From NCBI GenBank assembly GCA_025350695.1, contig JANXXI010000312.1:1-48394 (forward strand): a DNA stretch of 48,394 nt, given 5' to 3'. Shown in pieces: positions 40,856-48,394 of this stretch. The position numbers and the translations under genes were made by a program. Numbering within the stretch: position 1 is the stretch's first letter; every line of letters begins with the position of its first letter. The notes under the pieces are model-generated. The model was not told the DNA's origin. It did not search any database and saw only the letters and a list, made by a program, of their open reading frames with translations. This DNA comes from Acidobacteriota bacterium. Its GTDB lineage: Bacteria; Acidobacteriota; Terriglobia; Bryobacterales; Bryobacteraceae.

Positions 40856-41026
40856 TTATTCGTCCACCCGTGCTTCGTCGATCAGCATCACGGGGATGTT
40901 GTCGCGAATCGGGTAAACGCGGCGGCACTGTGTACACTTCAATCCCTTTTCATCCGCCTTCAATTCCACGGGGGCCTTGCACAGAGGGCATACCAGAATG
41001 TCTAAAAGATCTTTATTTATGGCCAT
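40856..41026 (-). CDS. Trm112/UPF0434-like small zinc protein
   Basis: This 56-residue reading frame (too short for many gene finders) begins MAINKDLLDILVCPLCKAPV and has Cys13, Cys16, Cys31 and Cys34. The CPLCK and CTQCRRVYPI pairs form a zinc ribbon, followed by DNIPVMLIDEAR, the signature of the YcaR/Trm112 family. In bacteria these proteins are small partners of methyltransferases or accompany lipid A genes (in E. coli ycaR lies by msbA-lpxK). Here it lies between KDPG aldolase (9 bases) and GT9 (4 bases), two genes before msbA, which echoes that context. Confidence 0.85.
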   Translation of the reverse strand: MAINKDLLDILVCPLCKAPVELKADEKGLKCTQCRRVYPIRDNIPVMLIDEARVDE

Positions 41027-41035
41027 GGTAATTCC

Positions 41036-41692
41036 TTATTTCATCTCCGCCCGCGCCTTGGCGACCGCAGCCAAGTAGTGCCGCGCACGTTCTTCGAAAA
41101 CTTCGTAGCGGCCTTCCTGAACTGTCTTCGCATCAATCAATTCGCCGCCAACGGCAACTGCCGCGGCCCCGGCTTTGAGGAATTCGCCGATGGTTTCAAG
41201 ATTAACGCCGCCAGTGGGAATCATCTCGATGTGCGGGAAGGGCGCCTTCAAAGCTTTGATGTACTTCGGGCCACCCATGTTACCGCACGGGAACACTTTG
41301 ACGAAGTCGGCGCCAGCTTCCCACGCGGTTTGAATTTCCGTCGGTGTGAGTGAGCCCGGGCAAATCACTTTCGAATAGCGCTTGGCCATTTCGATGGTGG
41401 CGATTTTCAAAGCTGGGGTGACCAGGAATTCAGCTCCAGCAAGGATACAGGCGCGAGCTGTTTCCGGATCGAGGACGGTGCCTGCTCCGAGGACCATTTT
41501 GTCACCGAAGGCATCAGCCAGTTTTTCGAGGGCTTTGATGGCCCCGGGCACGGTCATGGTGATTTCGGCGGAACGGATGCCGCCGCGATAGATGGCTTCA
41601 ATGGCTTTGATGGCGCTTTCGGCGGAGTTGGTACGGACAATCGGAACAATGCCGATGTCAAGGATGGCTGAGACGACTTGTGATTTCTTCAT
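41036..41692 (-). CDS. eda: KDPG/KHG aldolase
   Basis: The 218-residue TIM barrel has 'GIVPIVRTNSAESA', AEITMTVPGA (catalytic Glu), 'VLGAGTVLDPETA', 'FLVTPAL', FVKVFPCGNMGG (Schiff-base Lys) and 'MIPTGGVNLETIGEFLKAGAAAVAVG'. It cleaves 2-keto-3-deoxy-6-phosphogluconate to pyruvate and glyceraldehyde 3-phosphate. It is the first gene of the eda-trm112-GT9-msbA run; no KDG kinase or dehydratase is adjacent. Confidence 0.92.
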   Translation of the reverse strand: MKKSQVVSAILDIGIVPIVRTNSAESAIKAIEAIYRGGIRSAEITMTVPGAIKALEKLADAFGDKMVLGAGTVLDPETARACILAGAEFLVTPALKIATIEMAKRYSKVICPGSLTPTEIQTAWEAGADFVKVFPCGNMGGPKYIKALKAPFPHIEMIPTGGVNLETIGEFLKAGAAAVAVGGELIDAKTVQEGRYEVFEERARHYLAAVAKARAEMK

Positions 41693-41857
41693 TAGCGTTC
41701 GAGTTCAGGGTAAACAGTTATTCTAGAACATCGCCGGGGAGCAGGTGGGGCGAGGTGCGGCAAGTTGCGCAGGAGAGGAGAGTTAGGGATTCACAAAGGA
41801 TTTAGAACGGTGTGGGAACGGTAGAATCGGGACTCGCGTATTAGGGTATTCCCTCGG

Positions 41858-41886
41858 TTGACCGGACAAGGGAAAGAGCCCACAAT
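41858..41886 (+). promoter_or_regulatory. Promoter of the secreted hypothetical gene
   Basis: TTGACC (41858-41863) and CACAAT (41881-41886) are 17 bases apart and the -10 ends 9 bases before ATG 41896. A second TAGAAT lies about 70 bases before the ATG. Confidence 0.5.
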
Positions 41887-41895
41887 CAAAGCAGC

Positions 41896-42909
41896 ATGCT
41901 TGTACACCGCGCAATCACATTGGCTTTATTTGGAATGACGGCTGGCGCTTATGGCCAATTGGATCCCGACGCTTTTGGAAAAGATCCGAAGGCGGTTGCC
42001 GTTCAATTGGCGCCGGGGGCGGATCCATGGCGGTTTGCGCATCCTAACGCTTCCATGTTGGGACACGTAAACTTGCGCGCGCTGCGGCAATCGCCTTTGT
42101 GGGCCGAGATGATTAAGCAGGGACCCAAGGATGCGCCGGTGGGGTTGCTAGAAACGATTGACGAGATCTGGATGTCTACTCCCGTTCCGCCTCCATCGAA
42201 GACGGCAAGCGTAACGCCGAAGATGCCGGAACCGCTGATGCTTGTGACGGGCAAGTTTAGCGATCCGGAATGGCGGAAGGTGCTAAAGAATCAGCCCGGC
42301 ATCAGCACGGCCAAGGCGCTCTTGATTGGCGACCTTCCCTCTGCAAACTTGGCGAAACGGCGCATGGCGCTGCCTTCGGCTCCAACTGCGTTGCGCAAAC
42401 GGGCGGCCACTTTGGGGACAACACGTGACGTTCTCTTCGTCATGAATGGGTCAGCCTTTCCTTCAGACGCTCAAGGCCCGGCAGCGATGTTGGCAGGCGT
42501 GAAGGGCATGGAAATGGGGATGAATCTCCGCGATGATTTTCAATCCGAGTTGAAACTGCTGGTGGCCAAGGAATCGGCCGACATGCTGCTGGGCATGTTT
42601 GAGATGATGCGCGGCCAGTTCGGCAAGGATGAACCGGGTCAGAAACAAATGGCGGAGATGGCTAAGAACATTCAAGTGGATCGGGCAGAGGATGGCATCA
42701 ACTTCAAGTTCAATGCAACGGCGGCGCAAATTCGAGAAGCAATGGCGGCGCGGACTGACACGCGGCCTTCGGTGCCGCTCGACGAATCGACCAAGATCAA
42801 GGTAAGTGAGCCTGCCACGCTCCCGCAGCCGAACAAAGGCAAGATCGTAATCAACGGGCTGGAAGAAGGACCGGTGGAGATTCCGTTTAAGAGTGGAGTT
42901 AAGAAGTAG
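41896..42909 (+). CDS. Secreted hypothetical protein
   Basis: The 337-residue protein has a signal peptide (MLVHRAITLALFGMTAGAYGQ) and is otherwise unrecognised. It has a mixed alpha/beta body with 'MLGHVNLRALRQSPLWAEM', a Met-rich helical segment (about 210-255) and a basic end (KSGVKK). There are no Cys or catalytic motifs. It stands alone, with its own promoter, and converges with recR at its 3' end (2 bases between stops). Function unknown. Confidence 0.7.
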   Translation: MLVHRAITLALFGMTAGAYGQLDPDAFGKDPKAVAVQLAPGADPWRFAHPNASMLGHVNLRALRQSPLWAEMIKQGPKDAPVGLLETIDEIWMSTPVPPPSKTASVTPKMPEPLMLVTGKFSDPEWRKVLKNQPGISTAKALLIGDLPSANLAKRRMALPSAPTALRKRAATLGTTRDVLFVMNGSAFPSDAQGPAAMLAGVKGMEMGMNLRDDFQSELKLLVAKESADMLLGMFEMMRGQFGKDEPGQKQMAEMAKNIQVDRAEDGINFKFNATAAQIREAMAARTDTRPSVPLDESTKIKVSEPATLPQPNKGKIVINGLEEGPVEIPFKSGVKK

Positions 42910-42911
42910 AG

Positions 42912-43511
42912 CTACAGATCGCGGCGATTTTCCAGGGATTTGGACATAGTAACTTCATCGGCATATTCCAGATCGCTACCTACCGGTATGCCCATGGCAA
43001 TTCTGCTAACGCGCATCCCCAGCGGTTTGAGCAGTCGAGACAAGTAAGCCGCCGTGGCTTCGCCTTCGACGGTTGGGTTGGTGGCGAGGATGACTTCTCT
43101 CACCTCGCCGGAATGCATCCGTTCAATTAGACTCTTGATCCGAAGCTGTTCGGGTCCAACGCCCCGCAACGGCGAGATTGAGCCGTGGAGCACGTGATAA
43201 AGGCCATCGAAAGAACGGGTGGATTCGATGGGCCAGATGTTGTTTGGCTCTTCAATCACGCAGATGGTTGTACGGTCACGATTGGGATTGCGGCAGATGT
43301 TGCATTCCGGACCATCGGAAATATTGTTGCAGATTCCGCAGATGCCGAGCTTGTCTTTGACGTCGAGCAACGCTGTGGCTAAGCGTTCGGCGTCTTCACG
43401 TGACGAACGCAGGACGGAGAACGCCACTCGCTGGGCGGACTTCTGACCGATGCCAGGTAGGCGGCGAAGCTCTTCGATCAAGCGCGAGAGTGGCTCTGCG
43501 AAATCGGGCAT
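42912..43511 (-). CDS. recR: Recombination mediator RecR
   Basis: The 199-residue protein has a helix-hairpin-helix N-terminus ([17 protein letters not shown]), a zinc finger [16 protein letters not shown], and a Toprim domain beginning [11 protein letters not shown] and containing '[19 protein letters not shown]'. It acts with RecO/RecF in gap repair. It lies 3 bases after ybaB in the dnaX-ybaB-recR run. Confidence 0.95.
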   Translation of the reverse strand: MPDFAEPLSRLIEELRRLPGIGQKSAQRVAFSVLRSSREDAERLATALLDVKDKLGICGICNNISDGPECNICRNPNRDRTTICVIEEPNNIWPIESTRSFDGLYHVLHGSISPLRGVGPEQLRIKSLIERMHSGEVREVILATNPTVEGEATAAYLSRLLKPLGMRVSRIAMGIPVGSDLEYADEVTMSKSLENRRDL

Positions 43512-43514
43512 GGT

Positions 43515-43823
43515 CTAAAAAAGCCCGGGAGGAAGGCCCATGCCGCCCATCATGCCGGACATCTTAGCCTGGGTCAAATCGTCGACTTTCTTGCCGGCTT
43601 CGTTGACGGCGGCCATGACCATGTCCTGCAGCATCTCCACATCGGAGGCAGCTTCGGGATCGATCTTCACGCCGAGGATGTGCTTTTGGCCGTCCATCTT
43701 AACGGTGACCATGCCGCCGCCGGCCGAGGCATCGACCTTGATGGCGGCGACTTCCTCCTGCATCTTTTCCTGCATCTTTTGGGCCTGCTGCATCATGGCC
43801 TGCATATTACCGGGTAGTTTCAC
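43515..43823 (-). CDS. ybaB: YbaB/EbfC nucleoid-associated protein
   Basis: The 102-residue protein has the YbaB pattern 'NMQAMMQQAQKMQEKMQEEVAAIKVDASAGGGMVTVKMDG' and an Asp/Met-rich body ending in GMGLPPGLF. It binds DNA as a dimer. The start is GTG 43823; the ribosome-binding AAGGAG overlaps the dnaX stop codon, linking its translation to dnaX. The order dnaX-ybaB-recR is common to many bacteria. Confidence 0.93.
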   Translation of the reverse strand: MKLPGNMQAMMQQAQKMQEKMQEEVAAIKVDASAGGGMVTVKMDGQKHILGVKIDPEAASDVEMLQDMVMAAVNEAGKKVDDLTQAKMSGMMGGMGLPPGLF

Positions 43824-43830
43824 TTTGGTG

Positions 43831-45474
43831 CTACTCCTTTAAATCTCTGACTTGGCGAACTTGGGCTTCTGGGAATGCTTTTTGGAACCGTTGCACTTCG
43901 GGGTGCGAGAGGGCGCGCTGACTGACTTCGTCGTCGAGCTTGGGGCCGGCGTCGGCTTTAGGGGCGGACGTTGCGGCGGGCTTTGCGCCAGCGGCTCCGG
44001 TTACGATTTTGATGCGCTTTGCGCCTTGGCCGATGCCGGTGAGGCCCTTACGAAGGTCTGTTTCGCTGAGGGCAAGCTTCCATTCGATGGGTGCGGCGAA
44101 GGTGATTTCGGCGGCGGTTTCGGTGATCTCGGAATTTTCGACGGCGTCGGCAGTAAAGCTCATACCGAGTTCGATGAGTTGGGCGTGAAGCTGGGCTTGG
44201 AGGCTTCCTTCCTTGGCGGCTGCTTTGGGTGGCGGCGGAGGTGGTGCGGCTTGACGCGGAGGCGGCGGCGCTGTTTGGCGCGCTGGAGGTGGCGCGCTGG
44301 AATAGGAAGCGGGCGCGGCGGCCCGGGCTGGTGCGGCAACTGATGAACCGGGGCCCATGTTGGCAATTGCTTCTTCGATCTTTTGGAGTCGACCGGCGTG
44401 GACCAGACGGAGAAGGCCCAGTTCCATGTGGAGACGCGGCTGCAAAGAGTATTGGAGCTGCTTGAAAAGATCGAGCGTGAGGTTAAGGTATCGGGTAAGA
44501 TCGTCTTCGGAAAAACGGCCGGCGATTTCAGCCATGCGCGATTGCTCGTTCGGGGAGGCGGCGACCAGGCGGGTGCCGGCTCCGGTGATCTTGACTACAA
44601 GCAGATTGCGGAAGTAGCGGCCCAGTTCGCGGCAGAAGTGCTGGAGGCTGGCCCCGTTGCGTTCGAGTTCTCCCACGATTTCGAGCATGCGGGGCGAAGT
44701 TCCGGCTTCGAGAGCCTCGGTGACTTGGCCCATGACATCCAGAGAGAACAGGCCGAGCAGACCGCGCACTTCGCCCGCGTTCAGCTTGTTGCCGCAGCAG
44801 GCGATGGCTTGATCGAGAGCAGAGAGCGAATCACGAACGCTTCCCTCCCCCGCATGGGCGAGCAGAGCGAGTGAATCCTCATCGGCTTCGATGCCTTCCT
44901 GCTTACAGATGAAGGCCATGCGGTCGACCAGTTCCTGAAAATCGACGGAGCGGAAGCTGAACTGCTGGCAGCGGGAGCCGATAGTGGTGGGGATCTTGTG
45001 CGATTCCGTGGTGCACAGGATAAATACAGCCCACTCCGGCGGCTCTTCGAGCGTTTTCAAAAGCGCGTTAAAGGCTTCGCTGGTAATTTGGTGAGCTTCA
45101 TCGACGATGAACACCTTGTACTTGTCGCGCGCCGGACGGTAGCGAACGCTTTCGCGCAGTTCGCGCATTTCGTTGATACCACGGTTGGAAGCGGCGTCGA
45201 TTTCAATAACGTCGACCGAATTGCCGGCTGTTACTTCGCGGCAACTGGCGCAATTGTCGCAGGGCTGATTAGTGGGCCCTTCGATGCAATTTAGGCAGCG
45301 GGCCATGATGCGGGCGACCGTGGTTTTGCCGGTGCCTCGTTGGCCGGCGAAGATGTAGCCGTGGGCAATGCGGGATGAGTTAATGGCATTTTCAAGCGTG
45401 GTCCGGACGTGTTCCTGACTGACCAGCTCTTCAAATGCCTGGGGCCGATATTTGCGAGCGATGACCTGATACAT
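43831..45474 (-). CDS. dnaX: DNA polymerase III gamma/tau subunit
   Basis: The 547-residue protein starts at ATG 45474 (MYQVIARKYRPQAFEELVSQEHV). It has GQRGTGKTTVARIMARCLNC (Walker A), a zinc module with four Cys, VFIVDEAH (Walker B), SRCQQF (SRC arginine finger) and the collar domain. A Pro/Ala-rich linker (about 370-420) is followed by a tau-like C-terminal domain. It drives clamp loading. The SRP RNA gene ends 27 bases upstream, and the stop codon is followed at once by ybaB. No clear slippery A-rich site for a gamma form was seen. Confidence 0.95.
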   Translation of the reverse strand: MYQVIARKYRPQAFEELVSQEHVRTTLENAINSSRIAHGYIFAGQRGTGKTTVARIMARCLNCIEGPTNQPCDNCASCREVTAGNSVDVIEIDAASNRGINEMRELRESVRYRPARDKYKVFIVDEAHQITSEAFNALLKTLEEPPEWAVFILCTTESHKIPTTIGSRCQQFSFRSVDFQELVDRMAFICKQEGIEADEDSLALLAHAGEGSVRDSLSALDQAIACCGNKLNAGEVRGLLGLFSLDVMGQVTEALEAGTSPRMLEIVGELERNGASLQHFCRELGRYFRNLLVVKITGAGTRLVAASPNEQSRMAEIAGRFSEDDLTRYLNLTLDLFKQLQYSLQPRLHMELGLLRLVHAGRLQKIEEAIANMGPGSSVAAPARAAAPASYSSAPPPARQTAPPPPRQAAPPPPPPKAAAKEGSLQAQLHAQLIELGMSFTADAVENSEITETAAEITFAAPIEWKLALSETDLRKGLTGIGQGAKRIKIVTGAAGAKPAATSAPKADAGPKLDDEVSQRALSHPEVQRFQKAFPEAQVRQVRDLKE

Positions 45475-45501
45475 GCCGTTTATTTTTGTGTTTTTAACAA
45501 T

Positions 45502-45604
45502 CAGACCCCGGGTGATCCGCGGCACACAGGAATCACCACTACCGTTGCTTCCTTCCGGATCTGGCGGGGTTCGCAGCTACCCATTGCACGAAGCCCGGAG
45601 CCTG
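45502..45604 (-). ncRNA. ffs: Bacterial signal recognition particle RNA (4.5S type)
   Basis: The minus strand contains the conserved Ffh-binding loop CCGGAAGGAAGC flanked by CAGAT and AACGGTAG, as in 4.5S RNA. A GTGTGCCG segment lies on the 3' side and a matching terminal stem closes the RNA: CAGGCTCCGGG at 45594-45604 pairs fully (with GU pairs) to CCCGGGGTCTG at 45502-45512. The length of about 103 bases fits a short SRP RNA without Alu domain. It works with Ffh in membrane protein targeting. The position directly before dnaX is seen in other bacteria (for example scr-dnaX in Bacillus). Confidence 0.88.
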
Positions 45605-45679
45605 AGTTTCTATCTTAGCATCATGGGTCAAACCGAGTTCTGATAAGATGAGGCGTTCCTTGATGTATGAGATGATCCA

Positions 45680-46402
45680 TTGAAATCGACCCTTACTTTT
45701 GGCTTTGTCATCGCCTGTTTGAGCGCGTCGGTGGCTTTGAATGGGGCCGAGCGCATGCCGTTTGCCGAGCAGAATGCATTGGTCGGCAAATATTGCGCGG
45801 TGTGCCATACCGATGTGGCGCGGAACGGTGGACTTTCGTTGCAGCATTTCGATGCCGGGACGGTGAATCCGAGTTTGGCCGCGATGCTGGTGAGCAAACT
45901 GCGCGGTGGTGCGTTTGGCGCTTCGGGGCTGCCGATGCCAGATCAAGCAACGAGGCAGGGACTGATGGCTGCGCTGGTTTTGGCATCGGCGGGCTCGAAA
46001 GAGTGGACTGTGGCCGGCGGCGCACACGAGGTTACCGCATCCGTCCTTCGGGAAATTGCGGCCGCTAGGAAAGATGGAGTGCCGGGCTTGTATCGACTGG
46101 TGGCGACGTGCAATACGGAAACGAAAAAAGGCCGAATGCAATTATCGTGGTCGCCGGAACCGAGGTCGGGGACGATTCTTGCTTCAGTGGATGGAAGGCC
46201 GCTAGCCTTCTTCGTGGAAGGAGAAGAGGCCATGGGGAACGGTGCGGGAGGCAGGGCGGGCCCGGCGGCCGTTTTCCTGGATGGGGTGACGCTGCCGGTT
46301 CGCGCATTGCGAGTCAGTGGATTATTTCCAAAAGAATCAGTTGAGTTCTCTTTTGACACGTTATCGGCTGAGGCGCGCAGCCAACTTGCCGTCTGTTTTT
46401 GA
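45680..46402 (+). CDS. Secreted single-haem cytochrome c-like protein
   Basis: The 240-residue protein has a signal peptide (MKSTLTFGFVIACLSASVALNG) and one haem-binding motif CAVCH in 'NALVGKYCAVCHTDVARNGGLSLQHFDA', the PSCyt1 pattern found in planctomycetes and acidobacteria. The second half (about 120-240) is strand-rich and has no known domain. It may act as an electron-transfer or sensor protein in the periplasm. The start is TTG 45680, because it opens the signal peptide. TTTGACACG-type sequences downstream of the gene do not form a clear terminator. Confidence 0.78.
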   Translation: MKSTLTFGFVIACLSASVALNGAERMPFAEQNALVGKYCAVCHTDVARNGGLSLQHFDAGTVNPSLAAMLVSKLRGGAFGASGLPMPDQATRQGLMAALVLASAGSKEWTVAGGAHEVTASVLREIAAARKDGVPGLYRLVATCNTETKKGRMQLSWSPEPRSGTILASVDGRPLAFFVEGEEAMGNGAGGRAGPAAVFLDGVTLPVRALRVSGLFPKESVEFSFDTLSAEARSQLAVCF

Positions 46403-46444
46403 CACATCACGCTTAGATCATCCTTGCTGAATTGACGGCTGGCG

Positions 46445-47043
46445 CTAGGTCGATGGGAAGCGGATTGGCTTCGTTTTTTCCAAGCTGCAGTGCTTGAATT
46501 TGCGGCCGGATTGGCAGGGGCACGGCTCGTTTCGACCTACTTTGGGGGTGGGGCGAACGTAGGGCTGGCGGGCCAGTGGCGATGCAATTGGCTTCTTTTT
46601 TCACGATTGGTTTTGGCTTAGGCGGGGTGGCTTGTGAAGCCCTTAATTCCTTGAGCGATTTGTGAAAAGTCCGTTCGGCTCGCATACGCGCGGTGGTGAT
46701 GCGGGCAAGCGTCTTCTCGTTGGCTTCGGAGGGGGTCTACGCCTTCGGCGGTGGCGAGTGCAGCTTCGAGACGGTTCGCTCGCCGAATGTTCCAGGCAGT
46801 GAGGACCAGTTGGCTGAACAGGGTTCGTTCGACGGGCGTGAAGGGGCGGAGTTCGTAGGCGTAGGCGGATTCGAGGGCGTCGAATTCTGTGCGGTCTTCC
46901 TCGGTGAGCAGCACGGCTTGGGAGGCGTAGAGACCGAGTTTAGTGGAGTTGGCGGCTGAGCGGGCCTTGCCTTCCGGGGTGCGGGGTCCGGTGGAAAGTT
47001 GGGCATTAGCGGAATTGGCTTCGATTTGCGCGGCGCTGGTCAT
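46445..47043 (-). pseudogene. Frameshifted SEC-C motif protein
   Basis: ATG 47043 begins a protein typical of acidobacteria (SANAQLSTGPRTPEGKARSA). It reads in one frame to about 46735, then continues as the helical 'EANEKTLARITTARMRAERTFHKSLKEL' in a second frame. It then reads as [19 protein letters not shown] in a third frame, ending with TAG at 46445. Both switches are at short runs (CCCCC near 46731-46735, AAAAAA near 46598-46603) and each needs one base less. The SEC-C zinc motif has also lost its last Cys (HCS rather than HCC). Either the gene is decayed, or the sequence has homopolymer errors, or frames are slipped. Confidence 0.75.
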
Positions 47044-47071
47044 GACGGATTTTCTCCTTCGAAATAGGTGA

Positions 47072-47105
47072 GGGCGGCTGATTTCCCTATGGGAAATTGC
47101 CGCCC
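47072..47105. repeat. Long hairpin in the 5' leader of the SEC-C gene
   Basis: GGGCGGC (47072-47078) and GCCGCCC (47099-47105) enclose ATTTCCC and GGGAAAT around a TAT loop; the stem has about 14 pairs and one unpaired base. It lies 29 bases before the ATG of the frameshifted SEC-C gene and could be a leader regulator or a terminator. Confidence 0.55.
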
Positions 47106-47250
47106 TACTGGTTCAAGTGTGGCATGGGTTTGGTGGGAGTCAAGCGGGGTGCGGGCGTATGTGGTTAAGGGGATTGGGAAGATAGATTTGGATTGATGGT
47201 GATTTTGGTGTGGGTGGGATGGCAAGCTTCTCACTTCAACGAGAGTCCTT

Positions 47251-47334
47251 ATGACCGTAACCAACTTTGATCGCATCACAGCAGACCCGAAGCAAATGAA
47301 CGGCCAGAGGTGCATCCGTGGATGTTCTGGTTAA
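47251..47334 (+). pseudogene. DUF433 antitoxin stub
   Basis: A 27-codon reading frame encodes MTVTNFDRITADPKQMNGQR followed by CIRGCSG and a TAA. The first part is the start of a DUF433 protein (FDRITxDPxxMxGxxCIRG), but the helix-turn-helix part is missing. DUF433 proteins often act as antitoxins; no toxin gene follows. The rest of the gap to 47476 shows no gene. Confidence 0.6.
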
Positions 47335-47476
47335 ATCAAGAGGGCTGTTGGCGCGCCTTAATCGATACTACAAGTGCTAATATCGTTTTCGGTTAGCGGA
47401 TTCCCGGAACCTAGTTGACCATCGGCTGGAACTTCTAGAAGGCAACGTCCGACCCGCGATCCAGTAGGAAGGCCGT

Positions 47477-48394
47477 GTGGATGAGGAGTTGTTCCATATG
47501 CTAAGTCTCCTTCGGGCTAGAAACATCCGTCGATCGCTTCGCAGTAACATCATTCATCCTCTGCGCCACAGCATCGGCGCAGAGCCCGTCCAATTTGTGA
47601 CCGTTCAAAAAGATGTGCAACTGGGGGTTCTCGATTGGGGCGGCACTGGGCGCTCAATTGTCCTGTTGGCTGGCTTGGGAGGTACAGCCCACTCATTTAA
47701 TGAGTTCGCGCCAAAACTTGCAAAGACCTACCACGTCTATGGAATAACTAGGCGTGGACTCGGGGCGTCCAGTACTCCTGCGCCTCTGCCTGAAAACTAC
47801 ACGGCTAACCGGCTCGCTGACGACGTGCTCGTGGTCTGTGCCACCTTGAACTTGAATCGGCCTGTACTTGCCGGACATTCTATGGCTGGTGAAGAGCTCA
47901 GTTCCATCGGCTCCCTGCTTCCCGAGAAAGTCGCTGGCCTGATTTACCTGGACGCCATCGGTGGATATGCGTATTATGATCGTTCTCAAGGCGATTTCAT
48001 GCTCGACCTTTTCGACCTCCAAGAAAGGCTGGCGAAGTTGGGCTCTCGGAACCCCGTGGCCAATAGCGGCCCCTCGGATATCCGTCCAATAGTTAGGGAA
48101 CTGCGCGAAAGCTTCTGCCCCAATTCGAAAAGGATCTACAAAAGTGGGAGAGAGATACACAAGGACTCTCTCCGCCACCCGCAGAGCCTGGCGTGAGAAC
48201 GCCTCGTGAGTGGGCCGTGCCTCTCGTGTTTGGCGGTCAGCAGAAATTTACCAAAATTGAAGCACCGGCTCTGGCTTTTATTCGGGTGCCTCATGATCTC
48301 TCGCACATTCGCGACTCTGCTGCTCGCGCGAAAGCTGAAGCATGGGATGAGGAACGCATGAGCGCGCTAGCCCGTATTTCTCACCAGCCCGTTA
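47477..48394 (+). pseudogene. Alpha/beta hydrolase, frameshifted and cut by right edge
   Basis: From GTG 47477 the frame encodes an alpha/beta hydrolase: [41 protein letters not shown] (nucleophile Ser) and LIYLDAIGG. Near 48100-48113 the frame changes. The conserved continuation [18 protein letters not shown] and then 'VFGGQQKFTKIEAPALAFIRVPHDL' runs in another frame from 48112 to the window end, so one base appears to be missing. The original frame instead stops at 48196. The N-terminus (to about residue 35) lacks a signal peptide and looks unlike the usual family start. The gene is either broken or has a sequencing error. Confidence 0.72.

Noticed and set aside
45539-46141. Long minus-strand frame across the SRP RNA and cytochrome gene
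   Set aside because: It covers the SRP RNA and the reverse of a haem protein; its sequence is Arg/His-rich as expected for an antisense shadow of GC-rich DNA.

Overview
The window reads as a chromosomal segment of an acidobacterium, most likely from the Solibacteres/Bryobacterales side. This placement is an inference from several traits: moderately high GC, many small secreted enzymes with Tat-like or Sec signal peptides, a futalosine-pathway menaquinone gene, a planctomycete/acidobacterial-style single-haem cytochrome, and a yicC-gmk-rpoZ-coaBC-udg-tmk-holB cluster. No rRNA or tRNA gene was seen. One non-coding RNA gene, the small SRP RNA, lies directly upstream of dnaX.

Layout. 1-1309: the N-terminal third of a leftward P-loop NTPase (STAND-like) cut by the window edge, then a 400-base gap that may hold a group II intron domain V relic. 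1310-8236: secreted bicupin, secreted subtilase with a C-terminal WGD hexapeptide array, a coupled esterase/LOG-family pair, a lone Hpt protein, MqnD and a secreted HEAT-repeat protein. 8261-10807: leftward photolyase - epimerase - small protein cluster. 10862-12010: a radical SAM/SPASM protein whose 3' end overlaps nuoM tail to tail. 11832-19019: leftward trpC-trpF-trpB-trpA-aroQ-aroF-tyrA-nuoM run with overlapping or nearly touching genes, preceded by a secreted PpiC-like protein. 19948-25418: rightward secreted C45-like hydrolase, amidohydrolase, GT28-type glycosyltransferase and alpha/beta hydrolase. 25505-28911: a leftward NtrY/NtrX two-component pair whose regulator has a changed GAFTGA loop. 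28941-31919: enolase-superfamily enzyme, RRM protein, TPR protein, four-cysteine protein and acyl-CoA thioesterase. 31933-37863: Hfq-like protein and the housekeeping nucleotide/DNA cluster. 37906-38090: a long imperfect inverted-repeat element. 38123-41692: msbA, GT9, Trm112-like and KDPG aldolase. 41896-46402: secreted hypothetical, recR-ybaB-dnaX, SRP RNA and cytochrome. 46445-48394: three broken genes (a doubly frameshifted SEC-C gene, a DUF433 stub and a frameshifted alpha/beta hydrolase).

Themes. Chorismate links several genes: DAHP synthase and chorismate mutase/TyrA and the Trp enzymes sit in one run, MqnD belongs to the chorismate-derived menaquinone route, and nuoM (a quinone-reducing complex subunit) closes the aromatic run. 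Many genes have a TAnAAT-like -10 box only 5-20 bases before the start codon, which suggests widespread leaderless or very short-leader mRNAs. The items that most merit follow-up are the STAND-like NTPase with a hydrophobic N-terminus, the divergent Hfq, the GSFPGA NtrX-like regulator, the 185-bp inverted-repeat element and the cluster of frameshifted genes at the right end.
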